Shown: one piece after another, positions 36,474-45,509 of the stretch | Numbering within the stretch: position 1 is the first letter of the stretch | How the letters are laid out: every line of letters starts with the position of its first letter | Origin: Salinispora tropica CNB-440 | GTDB taxonomy: Bacteria > Actinomycetota > Actinomycetes > Mycobacteriales > Micromonosporaceae | Assembly: GCF_000016425.1 (NCBI RefSeq) | Contig: NC_009380.1 | Location: 2,360,144-2,424,143, forward strand | Length of the DNA: 64,000 nucleotides | Reading direction: 5' to 3' | The notes under the pieces: generated by a model | Told to the model about the DNA's origin: nothing | Seen by the model: the letters and a program-made list of their open reading frames with translations, nothing else | The model's database searches: none | Program-made: the position numbers and the translations under genes

Positions 36474-37691
36474 ATGAAGATCGGGATCCTGGCGTATCAC
36501 TTCCCACCGGAACCGGCATTCATCCCGGGCAGCCTCGCGGAGGAACTGGCCCGCCGCGGCCACGAAGTCCGGGTGCTGACCGGATTTCCCGACTATCCGG
36601 GTGGGTACGTCTACCCGGGCTGGCGGCAGCGTTGGCGCCACCAGACCCGCAGCGAGCGGCTGACCGTGCGGCGGGTGCCCCGCTACGTCGGCCGCAGTGG
36701 CTCCGAGCGCGGCCGGATGGCCGGTCACCTCTCCTTCGCGGGCAGTGTGTCGCTGGTCGGCCGGCGGTTCTTCGCCGGTGTCGACGCGCTCTACGTTCAT
36801 CAGCCGCCGGCCACCGCCTTCGCCGCGGCCCGCCTGCTTCGGGCGCTTCGTCGGGTGCCGGCCGTCGTGCACGTTCAGGACGTGTGGGCTGGTCCGAAGC
36901 CGGCGGCCGGCGGGGGTGATCGGTGGGCCGCCCGGCTTGCCGGTGCGATGGCCGCTACCTACCGCCACGCCGACCGGATCGTGGTGGCGGCGCCCTCGCT
37001 GCGGGACGTTGTGGTGACCGAGGGAGCCGACCCGGGCCGCGTCGAGGTGGTGCTCAACTGGACCGACGAGCGGATCTTCCAGCCGGCTCCGCCGAGCCCG
37101 GCCGCTGGTCAACTAGTCCGGCGCGACGGCCGCTGCGTGGTCATGTACGCCGGCACCATCGGTGCCCGGCAGGGGCTGGATACGGCGGTGCGGGCGGCGG
37201 CAGCGCTCGACCACAGGATGGAGCTGGTGCTGGTCGGGTCGGGTGAGCAGGAGCGGCGGGTGCGGGGGCTCGCCGCCGAGCTGGGCGCCGACAACGTGCG
37301 GTTCGTCGAACGGCGCTCGCCGTTGGACATGCCGGAGCTGTACGCGGCTGCCGACTACCAGTTGGTCATGCTCCGGGACCTGCCCGAACTACGCAGCACC
37401 CTGCCCGGCAAGCTGCCTACCGCCCTGTCGTGCGGGGCGCCGGTCATCGCCTCGGCCGGCGGCGACACCGCCGAGGTGGTGGAGAGTGCTCGCGCCGGAC
37501 TGTCGTGTCCGCCGGAGGAGTGGGAGACCCTTGCCGACCGGTTCTGGTTGGCCGCCACCATCCCTCCGGCCGCCCGTGCCGAGATGGGCCGGCGGGGCCG
37601 GGAGGCGTACCTGCGGCAGATGTCGATGCCGGCCGGAGTGGAACGGATCGAATGCCTGCTGGACGAGGCCGCCAGCGGACGCCGACGATGA
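36474..37691 (+). CDS. Family 4 (GT-B) glycosyltransferase
   Basis: A 405-residue enzyme with two Rossmann lobes. The N-lobe starts MKIGILAYHFPPEPAFIPGSLAEEL; the C-lobe (about 220-400) has VMYAGTIGARQGLDTAV, VGSGEQE and a donor-binding end around LPGKLPTALSCGAPVIASAGGDTAEVV. It moves a nucleotide-activated sugar to an unknown acceptor, probably in surface glycan synthesis. GGGGGAG lies 5-6 nt upstream. A longer frame upstream has no domain. Confidence 0.88.
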   Translation: MKIGILAYHFPPEPAFIPGSLAEELARRGHEVRVLTGFPDYPGGYVYPGWRQRWRHQTRSERLTVRRVPRYVGRSGSERGRMAGHLSFAGSVSLVGRRFFAGVDALYVHQPPATAFAAARLLRALRRVPAVVHVQDVWAGPKPAAGGGDRWAARLAGAMAATYRHADRIVVAAPSLRDVVVTEGADPGRVEVVLNWTDERIFQPAPPSPAAGQLVRRDGRCVVMYAGTIGARQGLDTAVRAAAALDHRMELVLVGSGEQERRVRGLAAELGADNVRFVERRSPLDMPELYAAADYQLVMLRDLPELRSTLPGKLPTALSCGAPVIASAGGDTAEVVESARAGLSCPPEEWETLADRFWLAATIPPAARAEMGRRGREAYLRQMSMPAGVERIECLLDEAASGRRR

Positions 37692-37810
37692 GGGCAACGC
37701 GCGCCACCCGTGGTGCGGCCGGCCGGGGAGCTGGCGAGCCGGGTGGGGGTTGTGGCCGCGGACGCCGGGCATCCAGGAGTGGCGCGGGTCGAGGCGGGTA
37801 GTCGCCGCCC

Positions 37811-38461
37811 ATGCCGACCATCGAGGACAAGAAACGCCTGGTCCGCCGGCTCGCCGGGGACGGCCGCGGCTTTGCTGAACAGTACGGCTTCCGGACCACC
37901 AACAATCCGTCGAGCCTTTTCCAGTTGCTCTGCCTCGCCGTGTTGTTGTCCCGCCGCGGGGATGCTTGGCGAGCTATCGAGGCGGCTCGTGCCCTGCCAG
38001 CCTATGGTTGGGACAGTGCCGCGCGGTTGGCCCGCTCCGCGCCCGCAGCACGGATCGGGCTGCTGCGAGACTGCGGCCTACGCGCAGCAGCAGAGCAGAC
38101 CGCCGGCACGCTCGGGGAACTGGCGCAGGCGGTTGTCGACCGATACCGAGGTGACCTTCGGCGGTTGCGCGTGGTTGCCCACCGCGATGCCGACCGGGAA
38201 CGCGCCCTGCTTGCCGAGTTGCCCGGGGTGGACGACACAGCGGTCGTCCTGTTTCTCCGCGAGGTGCAGGCACTGTGGGCTGAGGTGCCGCCGGTCGCCG
38301 ACCGGCGGGCGCTGGCCGCGGCCCGCCGGCTGGGCCTCGGTCGTTCCGCCGACGACCTGGCCGGGCTGGCGGGTAGCGGCCGGTCCGAGCGGTTGGCCTG
38401 GCTGGTGGGCGCGCTCGCAAGGGTGGACCTGGAGCAGCGATACCCGGAGGTGGTCGGCTAG
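37811..38461 (+). CDS. HhH-GPD-like protein (endonuclease III fold)
   Basis: A 216-residue soluble protein. The segment NNPSSLFQLLCLAVLLSRR resembles the first helices of the endonuclease III/DNA glycosylase fold, and LPGVDDTAVVLFLREVQ matches the helix-hairpin-helix LPGVGxxTA. No Cys-rich iron-sulfur site and no clear catalytic Lys were seen. It may be a divergent DNA-repair protein that lacks glycosylase activity. It sits 119 bp after the glycosyltransferase gene. Confidence 0.7.
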   Translation: MPTIEDKKRLVRRLAGDGRGFAEQYGFRTTNNPSSLFQLLCLAVLLSRRGDAWRAIEAARALPAYGWDSAARLARSAPAARIGLLRDCGLRAAAEQTAGTLGELAQAVVDRYRGDLRRLRVVAHRDADRERALLAELPGVDDTAVVLFLREVQALWAEVPPVADRRALAAARRLGLGRSADDLAGLAGSGRSERLAWLVGALARVDLEQRYPEVVG

Positions 38462-38525
38462 GCTTGCCAACGCCGTGAGTGGAAAGCCTTTGGTCAGGGC
38501 CTTGAGGCAGCTTGTGGAACAGCGC

Positions 38526-38556
38526 GTGGGCACTTCGTGGGTCCGCCCACATTTTT
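38526..38556 (+). terminator. Terminator after the HhH gene
   Basis: GTGGGC (38526-38531) pairs with GCCCAC (38545-38550), followed by ATTTTT, one of the few classic T-tracts in the window. Confidence 0.7.
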
Positions 38557-38844
38557 GCCAAAGTTGCGCATCGGCAGAGTCCCTATCGTATGGTGGTCGG
38601 GCGATTGATGCTCGCCCGGTTCGGGCGGGCAGCTGACTGCCGGCGGTCGTGACCCGGTTCGGGTGTGGATTCCTCTCGTCGGTACAGGTCCGCGTTTGGC
38701 GCCCCTGGCCGCGGTTCGTGGCCCGGGGCGCCCGGCCCGCCCCACCGGTTCGACCCGGAAAGCCCTTTCAGCCGGGAAAGCTTCTCCGGCAGTTTCCGTA
38801 CCTCGCAGGGTGGGTATCCGGTCGGTCGGACCGAAGGGGACAGC
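38557..38844. other. Leader of the DUF2267 gene
   Basis: About 290 bp with no credible frame. TATCGT near 38586 could be a -10 box. Several short inverted repeats are present, but no known RNA class was recognised. Confidence 0.35.
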
Positions 38845-39255
38845 ATGGACTATGACACCTTTGTCGATCAGATCGCACAGCGGACGGACACCCCTGCCGC
38901 GCAGGCGGTGGAGTTGACCCGGGCGGTCCTGGAGACACTCGCCGAGCGGCTGACGGGTGGGGAGGTGCTGGACCTGGCCGTACAGCTGCCGGCGGAGCTG
39001 CAGGGAGTGCTGAAGCCGGGGCCCGACAACGAGGCAGCGCAGCGGCTCGGGGCGACGGAGTTCGTCACTCGGGTGACCGACCGTGCCCACGTCGACGAAG
39101 CGACTGCGCATGGTGCCGTCCGAGCGGTCTTCACCACGCTGCGGGAGGCGATCAGCGGTGGCGAGTTTGACGACGTGGCGGTGCAGCTACCCCGCGACTA
39201 CCGGGAACTGGTGGAGCCGGCGCTGGCACCGGGTGCGGCGTTGCGTCGGCCCTGA
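38845..39255 (+). CDS. DUF2267 domain protein
   Basis: A 136-residue protein made of two DUF2267-type helical repeats: MDYDTFVDQIAQRT with VLETLAERLTGGEVLDLAVQLP, then the second repeat with VFTTLREAISGGEFDDVAVQLP. The function of the family is unknown; members are often stress-induced. AAGGGGA is 4-5 nt upstream of the ATG. Confidence 0.85.
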   Translation: MDYDTFVDQIAQRTDTPAAQAVELTRAVLETLAERLTGGEVLDLAVQLPAELQGVLKPGPDNEAAQRLGATEFVTRVTDRAHVDEATAHGAVRAVFTTLREAISGGEFDDVAVQLPRDYRELVEPALAPGAALRRP

Positions 39256-39285
39256 TCCGCCGCGTTCTCCGTACTCGTTCGGTGG

Positions 39286-40452
39286 CTAGGCGACGGCGCC
39301 CGCAGCGTGCAGGTCGGCGATACGGTCTGCTCCGAAGCCCGCCTCGGCCAGTAGCTCGTCGGTGTGTTCGCCGGGGTGCGGCGGTGGACGGTGCAGGGCC
39401 GTCGGCGTGCCGGAGAAGCGTGGTGCGGGCGCTGGTTGGGTCACCCCGTGGTGCTCCACGAACGTCTCCCGCGCCGCCAGGTGCGGGTGTACCGGCGCCT
39501 CCGTCCAGTCCAGAACCGGGGCCACGCAGGCGTCCGAGCCGGTGAACAGTGTCGCCCACTCGTCTCGGGTCCGGGTCCGGAACAGCCGTGCCCACGCCTC
39601 CCGCAGCGCCGGCCAGTTCTCCGGGTCGGTACGGTCCAGAGCGGTGTCTCCCGGCAGCGGAAAGCCGGTGCGCCGGACCAGTTCGTCGTAGAAGCGGGGC
39701 TCCAGCGCGCCCACCGCGAGATGCTTTCCGTCGGCACACTCGTAGCTGTCGTAGAACGGTGCGCCCCCGTCGAGCAGGTTTACCCCGCGTGGGTCCCGCC
39801 ACCTGCCGAGGTGGCGCAGGGCGTGGATCTGAGTGCTGAGCACCGAGACACCGTCCACGATCGCGGCGTCCACCACCTGGCCGGCGGCGCCGCCGCGCAC
39901 CGCGTACAGGGCGCTGACCAGGCCGAGAGCTAGAAGCATCCCGCCGCCACCGAAGTCGCCGAGCAGGTTCAGCGGCGGCACCGGACGCTCGCCGGCCCGT
40001 CCTATACCGTGCAGCGCTCCGGTCAAGGCCAGGTAGGCGATGTCGTGCCCCGCCTCCGGTGCGCTGGGACCGTGCTGCCCCCAGCCGGTCATCCGCCCGT
40101 ACACGAGGTGTGGGTTGACCGCGTGGCAATCCGCCGGGCCGAGGCCGAGTCGCTCGGTCACGCCGGGCCGAAAGCCCTCGATCAGCACATCGGCGCCGGC
40201 GGTCAGAGCGAGTGCCACGTCGCGGCCGGGGGGTGACTTCAGGTCTACACCAATTGATCGCCGTCCCCGGTTCAGGAGATCGGGGTGGGGGCCGCCGAAA
40301 GCGGTCGGGTCCACGTCGGCCGCCCGATCCACCCGGATCACCTCGGCGCCGAGGTCGGCCAGCATCATCGCGGCGAATGGCCCCGGCCCGATCCCGGCCA
40401 GCTCGATCACCCGCACATCGGCCAGGGGACCGGCCGGTACGTTGTCGGTCAT
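39286..40452 (-). CDS. CaiB/BaiF family CoA transferase (alpha-methylacyl-CoA racemase-like)
   Basis: A 388-residue class III CoA-transferase fold. Seen are LADLGAEVIRVDR near the start, NRGRRSIGVDLKSPPGR, GWGQHGPSAPEAGHDIAYLALTG (catalytic His) and NLLGDFGGGGMLLALG (the Asp in place of a transferase-type residue). The H/D pair matches alpha-methylacyl-CoA racemases (Mcr/Amacr), which epimerise 2-methylacyl-CoA. The start is ATG 40452. It is divergent from the TerC riboswitch leader. Confidence 0.88.
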   Translation of the reverse strand: MTDNVPAGPLADVRVIELAGIGPGPFAAMMLADLGAEVIRVDRAADVDPTAFGGPHPDLLNRGRRSIGVDLKSPPGRDVALALTAGADVLIEGFRPGVTERLGLGPADCHAVNPHLVYGRMTGWGQHGPSAPEAGHDIAYLALTGALHGIGRAGERPVPPLNLLGDFGGGGMLLALGLVSALYAVRGGAAGQVVDAAIVDGVSVLSTQIHALRHLGRWRDPRGVNLLDGGAPFYDSYECADGKHLAVGALEPRFYDELVRRTGFPLPGDTALDRTDPENWPALREAWARLFRTRTRDEWATLFTGSDACVAPVLDWTEAPVHPHLAARETFVEHHGVTQPAPAPRFSGTPTALHRPPPHPGEHTDELLAEAGFGADRIADLHAAGAVA

Positions 40453-40547
40453 CGGGCCACGATAAGCGCCGATGGGCCGGCGTGGTAGGGGGCTGGGTGC
40501 GCTGGTGGGGACCGGGGTGCCGCGTGGCGACCCGGACCGGACTGGCC

Positions 40548-40553
40548 TAACCT
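40548..40553 (+). promoter_or_regulatory. Candidate -10 box of the terC leader
   Basis: TAACCT is about 8 nt before the start of the riboswitch-like fold. Confidence 0.5.
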
Positions 40554-40560
40554 GGTTCGC

Positions 40561-40682
40561 GACGAGGGGAGTACTTCCCACGAGCCAATCCGGTCAGTAC
40601 GGCGGGCCCGGAGCCTGCCTCGGATGGTTGCCTACGAAAGTGGGTGAAGGAGACCTCGAGCATGGCATCGTGTTCGAGGAGG
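40561..40682 (+). ncRNA. Probable yybP-ykoY manganese riboswitch upstream of terC
   Basis: GACGAGGGGAGTACTTCCC (from 40561) and GGTGAAGGAGACCTCGAG (from 40643) resemble the two conserved internal loops of the class; CGGTCAGTACGGCGGGCC lies between. CCTCGA (40654-40659) pairs with TCGAGG (40674-40679), which is part of the GAGGAGG ribosome site of terC, so ligand control of translation is likely. TerC/Alx genes are known targets. The fold diverges from the copy at 33825, so confidence is lower. Confidence 0.72.
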
Positions 40683-40686
40683 CTTC

Positions 40687-41727
40687 ATGACCGAATTGCA
40701 CCTTTCTGTCGCGCTGCAGTCGGTCGGTACCCCGACGCTGTGGGGCATCACCATCGCCGGAATCGTCGTGCTGCTGGTACTCGACTTTCTGGTCACCCGG
40801 CGGCCGCACGAGGTATCGATTCGGGAGGCGCTGGCCTGGTCGGCGTTCTACATCGCGCTGCCGCTGGCCTTCGGCGCCTGGCTCTGGTCCCGTTACGGCT
40901 CCCAGCAGGGCGTCGAGTACCTGACCGGCTACCTGGTGGAGAAGTCCCTCTCGGTAGACAACCTCTTTGTCTTCATGCTTCTCCTGGCCGCGTTCGCGGT
41001 ACCCTCGGTGCTGGCCCAGCGGGTCCTACTGTTCGGGATCACCGGTGCCCTGGTGCTGCGCGCCGTGTTCATCGCACTTGGCGCGGCTGCCCTGCAGACT
41101 CTCGACTTCGCCTTCCTGCTCTTCGCCCTCATCCTGCTCGCTACCGCGGCAAAGTTGCTGCGCGACGCGATCTCCGGCCACGAGCAGGAGGTCGACATCA
41201 ACGGGATGCGCGCGGTGCGGCTCCTGCGCAAGTTCATGCCAGTGACACAGGACTACCAGGGTACGAAGATGGTCGTACGCCTGGACGGCCGGCGGACGCT
41301 TACCCCACTGGCCCTGGTGGTCGTCGCGGTACTCGCCACCGACGTGGTCTTCGCCGTCGACTCGGTGCCCGCCGTGTACGGCATCACCGAGGATCCGTAC
41401 CTGGTCTTCGCCACCAACGCCTTCGCGCTGCTCGGGTTGCGGGCGCTCTACTTCGTCCTGCACGCCGCGCTCAGTCGGCTGGTTCACCTCAACTACGGAC
41501 TCGCGGTCATCCTCGCGTTCATCGGAGTGAAGCTGGGCCTGCACTGGGCGCACGGGGTCTGGAAGGGGGTGCCGGAGATTCCGACTATGGCGTCACTCGC
41601 AGTGATCGTCGGGGTCCTCGTGGTGGTCACCGTCACCAGCCTGTACGCGACCCGTACCAGCAGGTCGGACGGCGGCGGGCAGGGGCCGATCGTCAACGCC
41701 TCCGGGGGCGACGGGACCCCCCGTTAG
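40687..41727 (+). CDS. TerC/Alx family membrane protein (probable manganese exporter)
   Basis: A 346-residue protein with about nine membrane helices. Family motifs are EKSLSVDNLFVF near residue 85 and ATDVVFAVDSVPAVYGIT near residue 220, whose Asp residues bind metal. Named for tellurite resistance, this group is now linked to Mn2+ export (Alx, MeeF/MeeY). The leader riboswitch agrees with that. GAGGAGG is 4 nt before the ATG. Confidence 0.92.
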   Translation: MTELHLSVALQSVGTPTLWGITIAGIVVLLVLDFLVTRRPHEVSIREALAWSAFYIALPLAFGAWLWSRYGSQQGVEYLTGYLVEKSLSVDNLFVFMLLLAAFAVPSVLAQRVLLFGITGALVLRAVFIALGAAALQTLDFAFLLFALILLATAAKLLRDAISGHEQEVDINGMRAVRLLRKFMPVTQDYQGTKMVVRLDGRRTLTPLALVVVAVLATDVVFAVDSVPAVYGITEDPYLVFATNAFALLGLRALYFVLHAALSRLVHLNYGLAVILAFIGVKLGLHWAHGVWKGVPEIPTMASLAVIVGVLVVVTVTSLYATRTSRSDGGGQGPIVNASGGDGTPR

Positions 41728-41965
41728 GATCCTCCGTCCCACGCGCGGGACCGGCGGGTAGCCCGTGGTCCCCGGAGTGTGCCGGGCCGGCGTGCTGGAT
41801 GGAGCCAGCCAGCCCGGTATACCGGGGCCGCACCTGACCGAGGACGTTCACCTGCGCTGTGCGGCGACCGCGGCGCCGCTGCGGTTCCGCGCGGCGTCGG
41901 GCCGGTGGCGCTGCAAAGCACACACCGAGAGGTTTGTCCGGCCTCGACCCGGGAACGGCGGGGGA

Positions 41966-43267
41966 ATGACGAAACCTCGTGTGGTGATCGTAGGGGCCGG
42001 TTTCGCCGGGTACCACGCGGCAAAGACGCTCGGCCGGTTGGCCCGGGACCAGGCCGAGATCGTGCTGCTGAACACGACCGACTACTTCCTGTATCTGCCG
42101 CTGCTGCCAGAGGTCGCCGCCGGTGTCGTCGAGCCGACCCGGCTTTCGGTGCCGCTGGCGGGGACACTCGACGGCGTCCGTCTTGTGGTCGGCGAAGCCG
42201 ACCATGTTGACCTGCGGAACCGCTGGGTCAGTTTCACCCAGCCGGAAGGGGAACGGAACCGCATCGCGTACGACCGGCTCGTACTCGCCGTCGGTAGCGT
42301 CAACAAGCTGCTGCCGATCCCCGGGGTGACCGAGTACGCCCACGGCTTTCGCGGCCTGCCGGAGGCGCTCTACCTACATGACCACGTGGTCCGACAGATT
42401 GAGCTGGCAGAACAAGCCACCGACCCGGCTGAGCAACGGGCGCGGGCCACCTTCGTGGTGGTGGGAGCCGGCTACACCGGCACCGAGGTGGCCGCCCACG
42501 GGCAGCTGTTCACCGACCGGCTCGTCGGGCAACGGTCTCGGCTGAAGCTCCGGCCCCGGTGGATGCTGCTTGACGTGGCGCCGAGGGTGCTACCCGAGCT
42601 GGACCGGCGGATGTCCGACACCGCCCATCGGGTCCTGGAAGAGCGTGGGATTGATGTGCGGATGGGAACCTCGGTGGCGGTCGCGACCGCCGACGGGGTC
42701 AAGCTCACCGATGGGGAGTTCATCCCGACCTGCTCTCTCTTCTGGTGTGTCGGGGTCCGTCCCGATCCGCTCGTCGCGCAACTCGGCCTGCGGACCGAGA
42801 AGGGCCGCCTGGTGACCGATGAGTACCTCAACGTCCCAGGCTTTCCCGAGGTGTTCGCCTGCGGTGACGCTGCGGCCGTTCCCGACCTGACCCAGCCCGG
42901 GCAGGTCTGCGCGATGACCGCGCAGCACGCCCAGCGGCAGGGCAAACTGGTTGCCCACAACATCGCCGCCTCGTACGGGCAGGGCACCCGCAAGCCATAC
43001 AAGCACCATGAACTGGGCTGGGTGGTCGATCTGGGTGGTCTGGACGCGGCGGCTAATCCACTCAAGGTGCCGCTGGCCGGGCTGCCCGCCAAGGTGGTCA
43101 CCCGGGGATACCACCTGCTCAACCTACCCGGCAATCGGGCCCGGGTGGGCGCCGACTGGCTGCTGGACGCGACGTTGCCCCGTCCGGCGGTCCAGCTGGG
43201 CCTGGTGCCGGCCAACTCGGTTCCGTTGGAGAGCAGCTCCCCCGAGGTACCCGCCCACATGGGGTGA
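41966..43267 (+). CDS. ndh: Type II NADH dehydrogenase
   Basis: A 433-residue flavoprotein. The first GxGxxG (VVIVGAGFAGYHAAKTL) binds FAD and the second (FVVVGAGYTGTEVAA) binds NADH; FACGDAAAVPDL contacts FAD near the C-terminus. It oxidises NADH and reduces the quinone pool without pumping protons. GGGGGA is close upstream of the ATG. About 240 bp separate it from terC, so a promoter of its own is likely. Confidence 0.9.
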   Translation: MTKPRVVIVGAGFAGYHAAKTLGRLARDQAEIVLLNTTDYFLYLPLLPEVAAGVVEPTRLSVPLAGTLDGVRLVVGEADHVDLRNRWVSFTQPEGERNRIAYDRLVLAVGSVNKLLPIPGVTEYAHGFRGLPEALYLHDHVVRQIELAEQATDPAEQRARATFVVVGAGYTGTEVAAHGQLFTDRLVGQRSRLKLRPRWMLLDVAPRVLPELDRRMSDTAHRVLEERGIDVRMGTSVAVATADGVKLTDGEFIPTCSLFWCVGVRPDPLVAQLGLRTEKGRLVTDEYLNVPGFPEVFACGDAAAVPDLTQPGQVCAMTAQHAQRQGKLVAHNIAASYGQGTRKPYKHHELGWVVDLGGLDAAANPLKVPLAGLPAKVVTRGYHLLNLPGNRARVGADWLLDATLPRPAVQLGLVPANSVPLESSSPEVPAHMG

Positions 43268-43270
43268 GGA

Positions 43271-43310
43271 GGGAGGGGCCCGCCACCCCGGATTGTGGAT
43301 GGCCCCTCCC
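43271..43310. terminator. Bidirectional terminator between ndh and the DUF2267 gene
   Basis: GGGAGGGGCC (43271-43280) pairs perfectly with GGCCCCTCCC (43301-43310) between convergent genes. Confidence 0.75.
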
Positions 43311-43326
43311 GCCGCCGGGCTCTGGG

Positions 43327-44304
43327 CTAGCCAGCCATCCCGGCGCCCACCTCGTCGATCGCGTCGTCCACGGCGTGGGCCAGGTCAACGTCCGGTCCGG
43401 TTACCTCGGGAGCCCGTCGGGGCCGGGAGGTCGCCACCGTCAACACCGCGGTGGTGCGGTCGGGCTGACCAATCGACGGCCCGCGTCCGGTCTGTCGTCG
43501 GAGCTGGTCGAGCCGGTCGAGTACGCGTCCGAGGTTCTCGGCGGGCAGCGCGACTGTCCGGGACAGCCCGTGCCGGTCCCCGGACCAGTACGGGAGGCCG
43601 GTGAGTACCTCGCGCAGCTGCACCTCGTCGAGCGGCGGGGTTGCGGCCGTCGCTCCGATCACGCCTCCGCCGGGCTCGGGCGGGGCGAGGAGGTCCTGCA
43701 GCCCCTCCGGGACGTGCAGCGACTCGACCAGGCCGCCGTCCCGGTCGGCCAGCGCGGTGAGGGTGGCTGCCGCCTGGTAACGGGCCTGCTCCGGGGTGCG
43801 GCCGCTGAGCCGGCCTACCTCGGCGAGGAAGCCGGGTAGGTCGGAGTGGTCCTCGACACCATCCACCGGGGTGATGTCGTGTAGCCGGGTCGGTACGGCC
43901 GCGAGTAGCCGGCCGCGTTCGGTCGCCCCCAGCGCGCGGGCCAGGGTCAGCACTGTCGCCGTCACGCCCACCTTCGCGGTGGGGAAGTCGACCCCGGACC
44001 GCCGGCCAACATCGGTCACCAGATCCTGGTAGCTGATCGTGGTGGTGTCGGTGCGGCCGTCATCCGGAATGGGCCGTGAACTTTCCGGAGTACCGACCGG
44101 AGGCGGGGCGGGGCCACCGCTGGTACTGGTCGGTTTGTGGCGGCCCGCTGGCGCAGGTCCGTTGCGCCGCCGTTGGTCAAGGCTGGTCAGCTGCTTGGTG
44201 GCGCCCAGGCTGGCCCCGGTCTCGCTGGGCCGCTGCCCCTGGCTCCGAGCCTGTCGGGCCAGCGCCCGGCGGCGCTGGTTGTCGCCCTCCATCTGCTTGC
44301 GCAT
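43327..44304 (-). CDS. DUF2267 protein with a degenerate pterin-4a-carbinolamine dehydratase domain
   Basis: A 325-residue protein in three parts. Residues 1-75 are basic and disordered and start MRKQMEGDNQRRRALARQA. Residues about 88-215 are DUF2267-like helices. Residues about 222-320 resemble pterin carbinolamine dehydratase (EVLTGLPYWSGDRHGLSRTVALP, then VLTVATSRP and DVDLAHAVDDAIDEV). The catalytic His-His-Pro of real dehydratases is replaced by TGRGPSI, so the domain should be inactive. GGAGG is 9 nt before the ATG. The role is unknown. Confidence 0.78.
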   Translation of the reverse strand: MRKQMEGDNQRRRALARQARSQGQRPSETGASLGATKQLTSLDQRRRNGPAPAGRHKPTSTSGGPAPPPVGTPESSRPIPDDGRTDTTTISYQDLVTDVGRRSGVDFPTAKVGVTATVLTLARALGATERGRLLAAVPTRLHDITPVDGVEDHSDLPGFLAEVGRLSGRTPEQARYQAAATLTALADRDGGLVESLHVPEGLQDLLAPPEPGGGVIGATAATPPLDEVQLREVLTGLPYWSGDRHGLSRTVALPAENLGRVLDRLDQLRRQTGRGPSIGQPDRTTAVLTVATSRPRRAPEVTGPDVDLAHAVDDAIDEVGAGMAG

Positions 44305-44576
44305 GTGACAACTCCTCCACTGCGGTTCCGGCTGTCGTCGTCTGCCTTCCCACCGCTGTCAAGCAGAAAACAGGGCCCGGCCCGCGGCTGCCCTCGTCGC
44401 GGGGTTGGCCCGCGGCGGTGCTGGTTCGCGCTGGTGGTGGCCACCGTGGCCGGCCGGGTTCGACGGCGTCGCCGGAGCAATCCTCATCCGGCCAGGGTGA
44501 TGATCGCTCACCCGGTTGAGCCGGACGATCGCAGTGGACCGGTGGACTTCCGAGGTATGCGGAAGGGAAGGTCGTG

Positions 44577-44882
44577 ATGAAGCGGATCGTCGAGATCATC
44601 CCCGCCCGACCCGGCTGGTACGCGCGTTGGCGTCTGGCACCTGGCGACACCCGTTGCTACCCGGTCAGCCTGTGGGTCCTGCTTGAGGAGACCGACGGCA
44701 CCGGCCGGGAGGTGATCGGAGTGGACTGCGTCGGGCAGTGGCCCGGTGCGGACGACAACGAGGCCGGCGGGGAGTTTCTCCGCTACCTCTTCCAGACCCC
44801 GGATTCGGGAGCGCCGGCAGACGCCGAACCAGCGACGGTGGTGCCGGGGCGGGTCACCGGCCCCGATCTGCGGGCGGTGTAG
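44577..44882 (+). CDS. Small conserved hypothetical protein
   Basis: About 101 residues with no membrane segment. The first 75 residues form a compact, Trp-rich, beta-like domain (RPGWYARWRLAPGDTRCYPVSLW, CVGQWPGADDN) and the end is low-complexity. GGAAGG lies just before the GTG-ATG start. The codon pattern fits an actinomycete gene. I do not recognise the family. Confidence 0.65.
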   Translation: MKRIVEIIPARPGWYARWRLAPGDTRCYPVSLWVLLEETDGTGREVIGVDCVGQWPGADDNEAGGEFLRYLFQTPDSGAPADAEPATVVPGRVTGPDLRAV

Positions 44883-45006
44883 AAGTATCGGAACTGGCTG
44901 GTTCGTTCGAATGTTGAATATTTTTCCCGAATGTCCTCGGCGGCGGTCGCCGGGCACCGAGGATCGATGGTGGGGGTAGACGTACCAGCTGTCTGGGGGC
45001 GACAGT

Positions 45007-45477
45007 ATGAGGTTCTCCATCGTAGATGTCGGTTATGATCGTTTGCAGGTAGATTCCTGCCTGAACGAGCTCGGGGTCCGGTTGACCCGGTTGGCGGCAC
45101 GTGCGGAGGGCGCCGCGGGAGCCGAGCGGGAGTGGGACGAGATTCGCGAGGAGGCGGCGGGCCTCTGTGGGTTGCTCCAGCGGCTCGACCTCGGCGATCT
45201 GGTTCGGCGACCCGCCGACGCTGCCGGTCGGGAGGCAGCCGAGCTACTCCTACGGGCGCGACTGGAACTCGACTCTGCCCGGGAGGAGGCCCGACGGGTG
45301 CGCGAGCAGGTCTACACCGAGGCGGTGCAGGCCCGCCGGGAGCTTGAGGCGGCGCTACACGCCCGACAGTGCCGGGCGGCCCGGGCCGACGAGATCCTCG
45401 GCGGCCTGGCGGAGACGGTGCCGGCCGACACGCCGACCGCCGCCTCCGCCGTGGGGCCGAGCCGAGCCGTTCGCTGA
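45007..45477 (+). CDS. Short DivIVA-like coiled-coil protein
   Basis: A 156-residue protein. The first 22 residues (MRFSIVDVGYDRLQVDSCLNEL) resemble the membrane-binding N-terminus of DivIVA/Wag31, where GYDxxQVDxFL is typical. The rest is a long, charged, heptad-like helix (about 25-125). A curved-membrane or polar-growth role is possible but unproven, and the protein is shorter than Wag31. GGGGGCGACAGT precedes the ATG. Confidence 0.68.
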   Translation: MRFSIVDVGYDRLQVDSCLNELGVRLTRLAARAEGAAGAEREWDEIREEAAGLCGLLQRLDLGDLVRRPADAAGREAAELLLRARLELDSAREEARRVREQVYTEAVQARRELEAALHARQCRAARADEILGGLAETVPADTPTAASAVGPSRAVR

Positions 45478-45509
45478 GGACCCGTGGCCCACCGAGGGGG
45501 ACGGGACCG

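Noticed and set aside
36085..36519. A 144-codon minus-strand frame upstream of nhaA
   Set aside because: Crosses the AT-rich promoter region, has no ribosome site and no recognisable domain.
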